Part shown: positions 8,225 through 15,913 of the stretch, piece by piece
Layout of the letters: each line of letters starts with the position of its first letter
Position numbering within the stretch: the first letter of the stretch is position 1
Assembly (NCBI GenBank): GCA_020025875.1
Contig: JAHHRI010000023.1
Coordinates: 1 to 19,764, forward strand
Source of the DNA: Alphaproteobacteria bacterium
Lineage (GTDB): Bacteria; Pseudomonadota; Alphaproteobacteria; RF32; CAG-239
DNA: 19,764 bases
Reading direction: 5' to 3'
Translations under genes and position numbers: made by a program
Notes under the pieces: model-generated
What the model was told of the DNA's origin: nothing
Databases searched by the model: none
What the model saw: only the letters and a program-made list of their open reading frames with translations

Positions 8225-9589
8225 TTACAACTCCGTCAGTAGTTGTCTGCTGAAATCAGGCAGAGAATTGTCACGAGCCCCCATGATGACAATGCAATCT
8301 CCGTCTTGGGCGTTATCGAGAATAAAACGATGCACGTTTTCGCGAGTGCTGAGAAAATGGGCGTTTTCCATACCGTTTTTGCGTACGGCGGCGATGATGT
8401 TTGCCGCCGAAATGTCCCGATCGATGTTTTTATCCAGCATATATATTTCAGGCATGATGAAAATGTCTTTCGGACCGAGAACGCGGGCAACTTCCGCCGC
8501 AACTTCGTCGCCGGTATTGACTGCCGAAAACGAGCTATGCGACTGATACATGACCAAAAGCCGCCGCGGATATTCTTTGAGGGCGGAAAGTGACGATGCG
8601 ATTTTGCTGGGATTGTGAGCAAAATCGTCAATCAGGGTAATCCCTCGGTTGGTGGTGCCGACAATTTCCAGCCGCCGTTTTATGCCGGAAAAGCCTTCCA
8701 GCGTTTTGGCTGCCGTCAGAGGATCTATGCCGGCTTCCGCGCAAACGGCAATGGCCGCCAGCGCGTTGCTGACGTTAAACGTGCCGAACAAATTGAGGCG
8801 AAATCTTTGTCCGCGGAAATTGTATTCCACACCGTCGGGCAGGCATTTGATGCCGTCTACAAAGAAATCTGCCGTTGGGTTTTGAACCGAGAAGGTTACT
8901 TTACGGTCGTGTTTGAGGTTGCGAGTCAGTTCACAGTCGCCGTTGATAACCAGTGTGCCTTTGGTGTTGTCGGCAAAGGTTTGAAAATAGCCGATCAGGT
9001 TTTCCATTGAGGTGTGATCGTGAGAAATGTTGTTGATGAGCGCAATTTCCGGATGATATTTACAGATGGAACCATCACTTTCGTCGGCTTCGATAATGCA
9101 GAATTTGTCTTTGTTAAAAATAAAGTTCGGCAGGCCTTTTAATTGCTCATAATTGCGCAGCATACCGCCGTTAATCAGGCAAGGTTTTTGCCCCAGCATA
9201 TCAAAAACATAACCGATCATGGCGGTGGTTGTCGTTTTGCCGGAAGTGCCGCCGACAGCAATGCCAAAGGGATAGCCGTGGAATACTTCCGCCAGCAGGT
9301 CGGAGCGTTGTTTGACGGGAATGTTCAAAGCTCTGGCGGCTTTGATATCCGGATTGTTTTCGTCCAATGCCGCCGATACATATATTGTTTCCATATCGGC
9401 AGTGATGCCGGAGCCGTCCTGTGGAATAAGTTTGATGTTCATATTCAGTAACGCCTGACGGTTTTTGCCGTCGCGTCCGGCGTCAAAGTTGCGATCGCTG
9501 CCGTAAACTTCGCAGCCTTTTAAGCTCATGATCTGAGCCAGCGGACTCATACCGTTTCCTGAAATGCCGCAAAAACAAATTTTAGTCAT
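8225..9589 (-). CDS. Mur ligase family protein, MurC/Mpl-like
   Basis: 454 residues with the three Mur ligase domains: an N-terminal UDP-binding Rossmann domain (FCGISGNGMSPLAQ), a central ATPase with P-loop GGTSGKTTTT (residues 113-122), EADESDGS and NNISHDH, and a C-terminal domain starting near RRLEIVGTT with DDFAHNPSKI. MurC adds L-Ala to UDP-MurNAc, while Mpl attaches recycled tripeptide to it. The sequence mixes traits: ESD and MGARD recall MurC, but the usual GTHGK is GTSGK, and the MurC segment QPHRYSR is QSHSSFS. Its position directly before LD-carboxypeptidase and away from a division cluster favours a recycling (Mpl-like) role; this is inference. AAAGGA upstream supports the start. 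Confidence 0.85.
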   Translation of the reverse strand: MTKICFCGISGNGMSPLAQIMSLKGCEVYGSDRNFDAGRDGKNRQALLNMNIKLIPQDGSGITADMETIYVSAALDENNPDIKAARALNIPVKQRSDLLAEVFHGYPFGIAVGGTSGKTTTTAMIGYVFDMLGQKPCLINGGMLRNYEQLKGLPNFIFNKDKFCIIEADESDGSICKYHPEIALINNISHDHTSMENLIGYFQTFADNTKGTLVINGDCELTRNLKHDRKVTFSVQNPTADFFVDGIKCLPDGVEYNFRGQRFRLNLFGTFNVSNALAAIAVCAEAGIDPLTAAKTLEGFSGIKRRLEIVGTTNRGITLIDDFAHNPSKIASSLSALKEYPRRLLVMYQSHSSFSAVNTGDEVAAEVARVLGPKDIFIMPEIYMLDKNIDRDISAANIIAAVRKNGMENAHFLSTRENVHRFILDNAQDGDCIVIMGARDNSLPDFSRQLLTEL

Positions 9590-9616
9590 AATTTCTTTTT
9601 TCCTTTTTATTGTTTA

Positions 9617-10480
9617 TTAAAGAGCGTCTAAAGTTTGTGCCTCGCGCTCACGAAAGATTTGAAGATTGGTGTAGTCGATAATGATATAGCTTTTGCCGTC
9701 TCCGTCCACGTTCACGGCCAGAGCCGCACCGACATTTTTATCTTCAAAAGTTGCGTATAAAACCGCCTGTCCGTTTTTCAATTCCGACAGGAAGTCGGAG
9801 CCGCCGATCGGTTCCGCTATTTTTTCGATTTCAATCTTCTCTACTCCATACTCGTCTTTTACCTTTTTTTCAACAGTTGTCATTTTGGGGGTGAAAAACT
9901 CTTTGGCATTGCCGTATTTTCTTTCCAGTAAATCGTAATATTTCCGATATAGGTGCAAAACTTTGGAGGCGGAAGCATCGTCGTTGATCAGTCGACCATA
10001 GGCAGAAAGCCGCCACAGCGAATTGTTTTCGCCGAAACTGACAATGATCCGGCGGAAATCGGTAATCGGTTTGGGCAGTTTGGTGACAATAAAGTCGTTG
10101 ACGCTGTCTTTGCGTTCGACTCGCTGCATATCGACACCGAGTGCTTTGGTTTGGTTGTAGGTGGCTCCCCACGAAAGCCCGAACGGCGCTTCGCCATATT
10201 TGGTGGCGGTGTCTATGGGTTTGCTGCCCACGGCAACAACCGGTTGCGCTTTGGAACGGGAAGAACGAAATTGTAGCGGTTCTCCTTCTATTTTGATGAT
10301 TTTGGGTTTTTGTTTAAGGAGGCTGCTTGCTTTTTCTTTGGCGGAATTTGAGCTGTCTTCCATTTTGATGTCATCGGAAATCAGCACGTCTTCGTAAAAG
10401 TTTCCGTCTTCCAGTTTGGCCGCTTTTGCCGCATCGGCGACAAAGAGCGTCATGACAACTGCTAAAAATATCTTTTTCAT
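9617..10480 (-). CDS. Exported protein of unknown function
   Basis: 287 residues from the chosen start. An earlier in-frame ATG at 10504 precedes the GAGGAG ribosome binding site, so the start at 10480 (MKKIFLAVVMTLFVADAAKA) is preferred; it gives a classic signal peptide cleaved after AKA. The mature N-terminal third is charged and low-complexity; the rest (from about APFGLSWGATYNQTKALGVD) looks like one folded domain with tyrosine-rich helices (HLYRKYYDLLERKYG) and terminal beta strands (SYIIIDYTNLQIF). I recognise no family. It lies 27 bases upstream of the Mur ligase on the same strand, so is probably the first gene of the recycling operon, and divergent from the TetR gene. Confidence 0.8.
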   Translation of the reverse strand: MKKIFLAVVMTLFVADAAKAAKLEDGNFYEDVLISDDIKMEDSSNSAKEKASSLLKQKPKIIKIEGEPLQFRSSRSKAQPVVAVGSKPIDTATKYGEAPFGLSWGATYNQTKALGVDMQRVERKDSVNDFIVTKLPKPITDFRRIIVSFGENNSLWRLSAYGRLINDDASASKVLHLYRKYYDLLERKYGNAKEFFTPKMTTVEKKVKDEYGVEKIEIEKIAEPIGGSDFLSELKNGQAVLYATFEDKNVGAALAVNVDGDGKSYIIIDYTNLQIFREREAQTLDAL

Positions 10481-10489
10481 CAAAATATT

Positions 10490-10495
10490 CTCCTC
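10490..10495 (-). promoter_or_regulatory. Ribosome binding site deciding a start
   Basis: GAGGAG on the minus strand, 9 bases before the ATG at 10480. It lies downstream of the earlier in-frame ATG at 10504 and therefore selects the shorter protein with an intact signal peptide. Confidence 0.8.
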
Positions 10496-10513
10496 AAATA
10501 TCAAGAAAAAAAT

Positions 10514-10526
10514 TGAACACCGTTCA
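10514..10526. promoter_or_regulatory. Candidate TetR operator (TGAAC-N3-GTTCA)
   Basis: Perfect 5-base inverted repeat TGAACACCGTTCA between the divergent exported-protein gene and the TetR-type regulator gene. Dyads with GAAC half-sites are typical of TetR operators, and a regulator next to its own operator is the usual arrangement. It covers the -35 position relative to the TATAAT at 10539-10544, so binding would block transcription of the regulator, and possibly the minus-strand operon starting at 10480. Confidence 0.6.
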
Positions 10527-10538
10527 GAATTGAATTAT

Positions 10539-10544
10539 TATAAT
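10539..10544 (+). promoter_or_regulatory. -10 box of the TetR gene promoter
   Basis: Consensus TATAAT, 30 bases before the ATG at 10575. The best -35 (TTGAAC, 10513-10518) is 20 bases upstream, longer than ideal, and is part of the palindrome. The resulting leader would be about 25 bases and shows no strong Shine-Dalgarno. Confidence 0.5.
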
Positions 10545-10574
10545 CTCATATTACAAACAATTGGTTAAAAATAT

Positions 10575-11153
10575 ATGATGCAGAATGCAAAAGACAATGT
10601 TCGCCGGCGGTTGCTTGTTACCGGAAGGCAGTTGGTCGCCGAAAAAGGGGCGGAATATCTGACGGCACGCAAGTTGTCGGAAGCTTCCGGTTGTTCGGTC
10701 GGGACAATCTATAATCAGTTTTCAAAAATGGATGATTTTATTGCCGAGCAGAACGAAATGACGCTAAGCGAACTATATGCCTATCTCAGCCAGCTGTGCG
10801 GCAATCGACGCGGTTACGGCAATATTAACCTTTATGCCGGTTGCTTTCGACAGTTTGTTGCCTCCCATCGGTCATTGTGGTTTTTGTTTTACAATTTTCA
10901 TCTTAATATGAAAGATTATCAACTGAGCATTTCTTATCGGCGGCGGTTGGTGCTCCTATCGCGGTTGTTTGAGCCAGATCTGGCGGTTATGTTTCCGAGA
11001 ATCGGGCGGCGGCGGCTGAAAATGTCGCAAAAGGTGCTGGAGGCAAGTTTGACCGCGCTTTCCGCCCTTTCGCCGGACAATCGGGGGGACAAGCGATCGG
11101 AACTGCTGCTTAACACCTATCTGGCCGGTATGATGATGCTAAACAGGGAATGA
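10575..11153 (+). CDS. TetR-family transcriptional regulator
   Basis: 192 residues. The N-terminal DNA-binding domain shows the TetR pattern: first helix RRRLLVTGRQLVAEKGAEYL, then the helix-turn-helix TARKLSEASGCSVGTIYNQF (about residues 30-49) and the KMDDFIAE start of helix 4. The C-terminal ligand and dimer domain is helical and not assignable to a ligand. The start is one of two adjacent ATG codons. The next gene begins 6 bases after the stop, so it is co-transcribed with the second HExxH membrane protein. The palindrome at 10514-10526 is its likely operator, giving autoregulation and possibly control of the divergent cell-wall recycling operon. Many TetR proteins are repressors released by small hydrophobic ligands. 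Confidence 0.88.
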   Translation: MMQNAKDNVRRRLLVTGRQLVAEKGAEYLTARKLSEASGCSVGTIYNQFSKMDDFIAEQNEMTLSELYAYLSQLCGNRRGYGNINLYAGCFRQFVASHRSLWFLFYNFHLNMKDYQLSISYRRRLVLLSRLFEPDLAVMFPRIGRRRLKMSQKVLEASLTALSALSPDNRGDKRSELLLNTYLAGMMMLNRE

Positions 11154-11159
11154 AACACC

Positions 11160-11717
11160 ATGGACTTTTTAAATCTTATGTATCAACGATGGGTGGCTTT
11201 TTCAACTGATCCGGAAGTGCTTGCCACTTTTTTCAATAATCGGTTTTTGCTGATTCTTCTGGTGATTGTGTTAATCAGAATTAAATATACGACCTACAGC
11301 AGTATGTGGGCAAGTGCGTTGGTCAATATCCCCGGCACCATTTTGCACGAGATGATGCACTATATCGTGGGGTTGGTTTTAAATGCCCGTCCCTGTAATT
11401 TTACCATTTTCCCGCGTAAGTCGCCCGACGGTTATTATGTGATGGGCAGTGTCGGTTTTCGCAATGTAACCTTTTATAATGCCGTGCCGTCGGCAATGGC
11501 GCCGCTTTTGCTGCTCGTGATCGGCTTTTATCTCAATCGCTATTATCTGCCGCTGATACGGCCGACAATGCTCAACTATGTTCTTTATGTTTTGCTGCAG
11601 ACCATTATCATCGAAAATGCCATGCCTTCGGGCGCCGATTTTCGAGTGGCGGGAATGTACCTGAAAGGGATTCTCTTCTACGGCTTTTTGTTGGTGGCTC
11701 TTTTAATATTTATGTAA
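11160..11717 (+). CDS. HExxH membrane protein, M50-like metallopeptidase candidate
   Basis: 185 residues with about five hydrophobic helices. HEMMH (residues 63-67) sits at the start of a membrane segment (IPGTILHEMMHYIVGLVL), followed by a short soluble loop rich in Arg and Gly (about 77-100) and further helices. D160 in AMPSGADFRVAG is a plausible third zinc ligand, comparable to the Asp of M50 proteases; this is inference. No PDZ or CBS domain. It differs clearly in sequence from the HELTH protein at 6662 but shares the layout. It follows the TetR gene by 6 bases and is probably under its control. Its 3' end is 18 bases from the convergent pntB. Confidence 0.72.
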   Translation: MDFLNLMYQRWVAFSTDPEVLATFFNNRFLLILLVIVLIRIKYTTYSSMWASALVNIPGTILHEMMHYIVGLVLNARPCNFTIFPRKSPDGYYVMGSVGFRNVTFYNAVPSAMAPLLLLVIGFYLNRYYLPLIRPTMLNYVLYVLLQTIIIENAMPSGADFRVAGMYLKGILFYGFLLVALLIFM

Positions 11718-11735
11718 GCAAAGGGTGACTGTCGC

Positions 11736-13085
11736 TTATTTTTCAAGTTCTTTGACCACCGCTTCGGTAACGGCTTTGGCATCGCCGTATAGCATGATGG
11801 TGTTTTCGTTGTAAAATAATGGATTGTCAACTCCTGAATAGCCGCTTGAAAGCGATCTTTTGACAAAAAAGACGGTTTTGGCGGCAGCCACATCAAGCAC
11901 CGGCATTCCGTAAATCGGCGAAGATGTATCGGTTTTGGCTATAGGATTGGTGATGTCGTTGGCGCCGATGACGTAAGCGACATCGGTGTCGGAAAAAGCA
12001 CGGTTAATATCTTCCATCTCAAATATTTCGTCGTAAGAAACGTTGGCTTCGGCAAGCAGAACGTTCATGTGACCGGGCATTCGACCGGCAACGGGATGGA
12101 TGGCAAAACGCACTTCGGCATGATATTTCTGCCGTAGCAGATCCGCCATTTCTTTTAAGACGTGTTGAGCGCGGGCGACAGCCATGCCATAGCCGGGGAC
12201 GATGATAATTTTTTCTGCGTTTTCCATGATAAAAGCGGCATCTTCGGGGCTGCCGCTGCGGGCGGTGCCTTTTTCCGCTTCGGCGGCTTTGTCGGTTTGC
12301 CGGAGGCGTGCTGCGCCGCCGAGCATAATGTGAATAAGCGAGGAGTTCATTGCTTTGGTCATGACAAAAGCAAGAATTGCCCCGCTGGCGCCGACAATGG
12401 TGCCGGTGATAATCATCAATGTCTGATTAAGCATAAAACCTATACTGACTGCCGCCCAACCGGAATAGGAATTGAGCACGGAAATGACAATCGGCATATC
12501 GGCACCGCCAATCGGCAGCACCAGCAACAGACCGAGCAGCAAGGCGGTTGCCGTCAGCAACCAGAACATCCATTCGGAATGTAAAAAGGCAAAGCCGAAA
12601 AACAAAACGGCGGTGAGGGCAAAAAGAAGCAAGTTTAAAGTATGTTGAAAAGGAAACGACAGAGCCTTGCCGGAGATTATTCCCTCAAGCTTGGCAAACG
12701 CAACCATGGAGCCGGAAAACGCCAGTGCGCCAATGACAAGCCCGATGGAGGAGGCAAAATAATGAGTGCCTGCGGCAGCCACTTCGCCGGCGGCGAGAAA
12801 GACGGCAGCCAACCCGCCGAGACCGTTAAAAGCGGCAATCATCTGCGGTAACGCGGTCATGCGCACTTTTTGCCCGCTGACAATGCCGATGATGGCGCCG
12901 GTGGTCAGTGCCGAAATGATTGGCAGCAAACGTTCGGAAGGTATGAGGGCAAGAGCCGTGACAATGGCCAGCATCATACCGGCAATGCCGAGAAAATTGC
13001 CGAGGCGCGCGCTTTTCGGTGCGCTGAGACCGCGAATCGAAAGAATGAACAAAACGGCTGCCAGCAGGTAAATCAGTTCACTCAT
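11736..13085 (-). CDS. pntB: NAD(P) transhydrogenase subunit beta
   Basis: 449 residues, close to the usual 460 or so. The first 260 residues are a bundle of about eight or nine membrane helices forming part of the proton channel. The C-terminal NADP(H)-binding domain III is well conserved: VPGYGMAVARAQ, IHPVAGRMPGHMNVLLAEA, YVIGANDITNPIA and GYSGVDNPLF. The enzyme uses the proton gradient to reduce NADP+ with NADH. Its ATG overlaps the stop of pntA2 in an ATGA junction, indicating translational coupling. Confidence 0.96.
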   Translation of the reverse strand: MSELIYLLAAVLFILSIRGLSAPKSARLGNFLGIAGMMLAIVTALALIPSERLLPIISALTTGAIIGIVSGQKVRMTALPQMIAAFNGLGGLAAVFLAAGEVAAAGTHYFASSIGLVIGALAFSGSMVAFAKLEGIISGKALSFPFQHTLNLLLFALTAVLFFGFAFLHSEWMFWLLTATALLLGLLLVLPIGGADMPIVISVLNSYSGWAAVSIGFMLNQTLMIITGTIVGASGAILAFVMTKAMNSSLIHIMLGGAARLRQTDKAAEAEKGTARSGSPEDAAFIMENAEKIIIVPGYGMAVARAQHVLKEMADLLRQKYHAEVRFAIHPVAGRMPGHMNVLLAEANVSYDEIFEMEDINRAFSDTDVAYVIGANDITNPIAKTDTSSPIYGMPVLDVAAAKTVFFVKRSLSSGYSGVDNPLFYNENTIMLYGDAKAVTEAVVKELEK

Positions 13086-13363
13086 TGTTTTTTCTCCTTA
13101 CGCTTAAACATGGCCAACATACGGGCGGAAACGGCGAATCCGCCGAAGATGTTGACGGCGGCAAAGACAACCGCAAGCAGTCCGCAAATTTCGACAAACA
13201 AACTGTCGGCCTTTCCTGCCACACCGATTGCTCCGAGGATGATAACGCCGGAAATGGCGTTTGATACGCTCATCAGCGGTGAATAGAGTGCCGGAGTGAC
13301 GCCCCAGACGACAAAATAGCCAATAAATGCCGCCAGTACAAAAATAATCAGCAGTTCAATCAT
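13082..13363 (-). CDS. pntA2: NAD(P) transhydrogenase subunit alpha 2
   Basis: 93 residues with three membrane helices (about 4-22, 36-50 and 58-78) and a basic tail (FKRKEKKQ). It corresponds to the membrane part of E. coli PntA, which in Rhodospirillum-type alphaproteobacteria is a separate gene. Together with PntB it forms the proton-translocating domain II. It lies 3 bases after pntA1 and overlaps pntB by 4 bases, so the three genes form one operon. Confidence 0.94.
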   Translation of the reverse strand: MIELLIIFVLAAFIGYFVVWGVTPALYSPLMSVSNAISGVIILGAIGVAGKADSLFVEICGLLAVVFAAVNIFGGFAVSARMLAMFKRKEKKQ

Positions 13364-13366
13364 TGT

Positions 13367-14383
13367 TTAATCCCTTTTCTTTCCCTGCCAGCAAATGCAG
13401 GTGCGGTTGATAATGTCGTCGGTAAAGTCAGGGCTTTGACCAATGGTCAACCTCGAACCGAGCAGCTGGAAAAAATTGCAAATATTGTTGGCAAACAGTT
13501 GGCTGGCCGTGTTGGGCAGAAGCGCCGCCATTTGCTTGTCAACGCTGACAACGGCACCTTTTTCGGTGGTAAAAGTGCTTGGAGAATCAAGACTTTCGAT
13601 ATTGCCGGAAACATCAATCAACACACTGTGAGCCTTGAGCAGAGATAATTCTTTTGCTTTAAACAATATCGGCGCATTGGGAGCAGAGCCGGCAGCGGTA
13701 ATGACAATATCCGCTTCGGCAAAAATGTCGTTTAGTTGCTCTTGCCGAACAAAGCGGGCACCAAGAGATTCTGCCTGTTCGCGAGTTTCTTGCCGAATGT
13801 CGTGGGCAAAGACAACGGCGCCCATTCTTTTGGCGGTGGCAATGGCCTGCAGACCGGCAACCCCGATACCGACAACCAACACTTTGATCGGCATGATCGA
13901 TCCGGCGGCGGTGGTCATCATCGGTGCCGCGCGGTTGAGCATGTTTATGGCTTCAACGGCTGCCTTATAGCCCGATAAGTTGTCTTGCGAAGACAAGATG
14001 TCCATACCTTGAGCACGAGAAATGCGAGGTATTTTTTCCAGCGCAAACAGGCTGAGTTTTCGGCTATTAACCCATTCCCAATCGGCGACAAAAGAGCGAA
14101 AGTCGGCAATCACCGTTAATCCGTCGGGCAGTTGCCGCAGTTTGTCTTTTGTCGGAGCCAATATTTTGAACAACAGGGAAGCGTCTTTCAGGGCAGCCGT
14201 ATCGTTGTCTGCTATTTGCGCACCGGCAGCCGCATATTCGCTGTCGGCAAATCCGGCTGCTTTACCGGCTTCTTTTTCTATTTTTACCCTTGTGCCGTCA
14301 GCCGTCAGTTTTTGCACGGCGGAAGGGGTGAGAGCAACCCGCTGTTCATAGTCGGCGGTTTCTTTTAAGACGGCGATAATCAT
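13367..14383 (-). CDS. pntA1: NAD(P) transhydrogenase subunit alpha 1, shortened
   Basis: 338 residues; R. rubrum-type alpha1 is about 380. It is the soluble NAD(H)-binding domain I. Conserved are QRVALTP (14-20), IPRISRAQGMD with R123, Q125 and D128 of the nicotinamide-contact loop, the Rossmann glycines in VGIGVAGL (171-178), and ASQLFANN near the end. Missing is the roughly 30-residue segment after GARFV (208-212) that in other members holds the mobile loop with a GYAKEM-like tyrosine, and the family's LIPGKPAP and GGNC motifs are replaced by GSAPNAP and SGNIE. No frameshift is evident. CGGAG 5 bases before the ATG supports the start. Function as part of Pnt is expected from the operon, but NAD(H) binding may be altered. 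Confidence 0.9.
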   Translation of the reverse strand: MIIAVLKETADYEQRVALTPSAVQKLTADGTRVKIEKEAGKAAGFADSEYAAAGAQIADNDTAALKDASLLFKILAPTKDKLRQLPDGLTVIADFRSFVADWEWVNSRKLSLFALEKIPRISRAQGMDILSSQDNLSGYKAAVEAINMLNRAAPMMTTAAGSIMPIKVLVVGIGVAGLQAIATAKRMGAVVFAHDIRQETREQAESLGARFVRQEQLNDIFAEADIVITAAGSAPNAPILFKAKELSLLKAHSVLIDVSGNIESLDSPSTFTTEKGAVVSVDKQMAALLPNTASQLFANNICNFFQLLGSRLTIGQSPDFTDDIINRTCICWQGKKRD

Positions 14384-14467
14384 TTTGTCTCCGTTTGTTT
14401 AACGATTATGAAAGTATATATCTATATAATTTCATTTTAAGGTTTTTAAAACGGAGAACAACAGAAA

Positions 14468-14992
14468 ATGTCGATTTTATGGAATTTGTTTATAATATTC
14501 TTCAAAATCGGTTTGTTTACGTTTGGCGGCGGCTATGCCATGATCCCGCTGCTTTCGGCAGAATTGGTCAAAAAGAAAAAATGGATTACCGACGAGGAGC
14601 TGATGGATTTTTATTCGATCGGTCAGTGTACTCCGGGGATTATTGCCGTTAATGTGGCTACCTTTGTCGGGTACAGACTCAAGCATATTGCCGGTGCGGT
14701 GTCGGCAACCGTCGGCATGGTCGCTCCTTCGCTGATAATTATTATGGCCATTGCCAATGTCGTTGGTTTTTATATGGAAAATAAATATGTTGCGCATGCT
14801 TTTGCCGGCATTCGCGTGGTTGTGATTGCTCTGATTTTTGACGTGGTGCTTGGTATGTGGAAAAAGGCTGTCGACAGTTGGTTTCAGGGGATTATTTTTT
14901 TTCTGTCACTGCTGGCGCTGACTTGGATGTCGGTTTCGCCGATAACGGTTGTGTTGTCGGCTTTGGCGCTCAGACTTTTGATTAGGAGTTAG
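14468..14992 (+). CDS. Chromate transporter family protein, N-terminal half
   Basis: 174 residues, one half-size CHR-family unit with about five or six helices. Family motifs are FFKIGLFTFGGGYAMIPLL near the N terminus and the SIGQCTPGIIAVNVATFVGY segment, where glycine and proline are strongly conserved. Half-size CHR proteins work as pairs encoded by adjacent genes; the partner follows after 4 bases. The classic member ChrA exports chromate, but many paired homologues have no proven substrate. A TATAAT at 14425-14430 without a good -35 could be its promoter, in the gap shared with the divergent pnt operon. Confidence 0.92.
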   Translation: MSILWNLFIIFFKIGLFTFGGGYAMIPLLSAELVKKKKWITDEELMDFYSIGQCTPGIIAVNVATFVGYRLKHIAGAVSATVGMVAPSLIIIMAIANVVGFYMENKYVAHAFAGIRVVVIALIFDVVLGMWKKAVDSWFQGIIFFLSLLALTWMSVSPITVVLSALALRLLIRS

Positions 14993-14996
14993 CAAA

Positions 14997-15518
14997 ATGG
15001 GCGTTTACACTCTGTTGTTTTTTGAGTTTTTTAAGATAGGACTGTTTGCCGTGGGCGGCGGATTGGTTACGGTGCCTTTTTTGTTTGATTTAAGCACTCG
15101 TTATCCATGGTTTGATTCTGAACAGTTGGTCAATATGATTGCCGTTTCGGAATCTTCTCCCGGTCCTCTCGGTGTTAATATGGCCACCTATGCCGGTTTT
15201 AAAACGGCGGGTGTGTTCGGCGCATTGACGGCAACGGCGGGGCTGGTGTTGCCCTCTCTTATCATCATCATAATCATAGCCGCACTTCTGGATAAATTTC
15301 GGCAAACAGATGTTTTTCAGCATCTGATGTATGCCGTTCGTCCGGCGGTGATTGCCTTGATTGTCAATGCGGGGATCGAATTGGGCGTCTTAACCCTGAC
15401 AAATACGGCATCTGCCGTTTTGTGTATCATATTTTGGGGTGCTGTTCACTATTTCAAACAACACCCCATATGGTATATCATCGCAGGCGGAATTTTAGGA
15501 ATTTTGTTTGAGTTATAA
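14997..15518 (+). CDS. Chromate transporter family protein, C-terminal half
   Basis: 173 residues, homologous to its upstream neighbour: FFKIGLFAVGGGLVTVPFL and SESSPGPLGVNMATYAGF match the same CHR motifs. The two probably assemble as a heterodimer with opposite membrane orientation, as is known for paired short CHR proteins. AGGAG (14984-14988) overlaps the stop of the first gene and lies 8 bases before this ATG, so translation is coupled. The 3' end overlaps the convergent gapR stop by 6 bases. Substrate unproven; chromate or another oxyanion. Confidence 0.92.
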   Translation: MGVYTLLFFEFFKIGLFAVGGGLVTVPFLFDLSTRYPWFDSEQLVNMIAVSESSPGPLGVNMATYAGFKTAGVFGALTATAGLVLPSLIIIIIIAALLDKFRQTDVFQHLMYAVRPAVIALIVNAGIELGVLTLTNTASAVLCIIFWGAVHYFKQHPIWYIIAGGILGILFEL

Positions 15519-15755
15519 ATCGAGAGCCTTACGATAGGTATCGAGCAAAAATTCCTGTTCGTCACGGTCTGCGGCATTCATCTTGCGCAGTTTTAAAATC
15601 GCCCGCATGATTTTGATGTCAAAACCTGCGGATTTGGCTTCTGCAAATACGTCGCGGATATCACCCGACAAGGCTTTCTTTTCTTCTTCAAGTCGTTCAA
15701 TGCGCTCAATCAGCGAACGTAGTCTGTCGGCAGCAATGCCTCCCACTTCTGTCAT
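15513..15755 (-). CDS. gapR: GapR/DUF2312 chromosome-structuring protein
   Basis: 80 residues, close to the 89 of Caulobacter GapR. Core motif RLRSLIERIERLEEEKKALS is a coiled-coil helix, followed by DIRDVFAEAKSAGFDIKIM and RAILKLRKMNAADRDEQE, all typical of the family. GapR is an alphaproteobacterial nucleoid protein that clamps overtwisted, AT-rich DNA ahead of polymerases and helps topoisomerases. GGGAG before the ATG fits. A candidate promoter lies upstream at 15792-15820. This gene is one of the clearest taxonomic pointers in the window. Confidence 0.95.
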   Translation of the reverse strand: MTEVGGIAADRLRSLIERIERLEEEKKALSGDIRDVFAEAKSAGFDIKIMRAILKLRKMNAADRDEQEFLLDTYRKALDL

Positions 15756-15791
15756 TTTTTTATCTCCCGAAAATTTTTTTGGCTGTAAGCG

Positions 15792-15820
15792 AGATTAGCA
15801 AAAGCCATATCTTTTGACAA
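15792..15820 (-). promoter_or_regulatory. Candidate gapR promoter
   Basis: On the minus strand, TTGTCA (15815-15820) is separated by 17 bases from TAATCT (15792-15797), the latter preceded by TGC as an extended -10. It lies 36 bases before the gapR ATG. Confidence 0.45.
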
Positions 15821-15849
15821 GCAAATAAATATTCGGTTGCGAAAAAATC

Positions 15850-15877
15850 TTGTAGAATAAATTTTAATGCCTATAAT
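15850..15877 (+). promoter_or_regulatory. Candidate pyruvate kinase promoter
   Basis: Consensus TATAAT at 15872-15877 with a weak TTGTAG -35 at 15850-15855 (16-base spacer), 36 bases before the chosen ATG. The -35 is poor, so activity may need an activator or the call may be wrong. Confidence 0.45.
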
Positions 15878-15913
15878 GCCGTTATTAATAAAAAATGTGA
15901 AATGAGGATGAAA

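Noticed and set aside
15814..15819. Consensus TTGACA upstream of pyk on the + strand
   Set aside because: No -10 at 15-19 bases downstream; the same bases serve better as the gapR -35 on the other strand.
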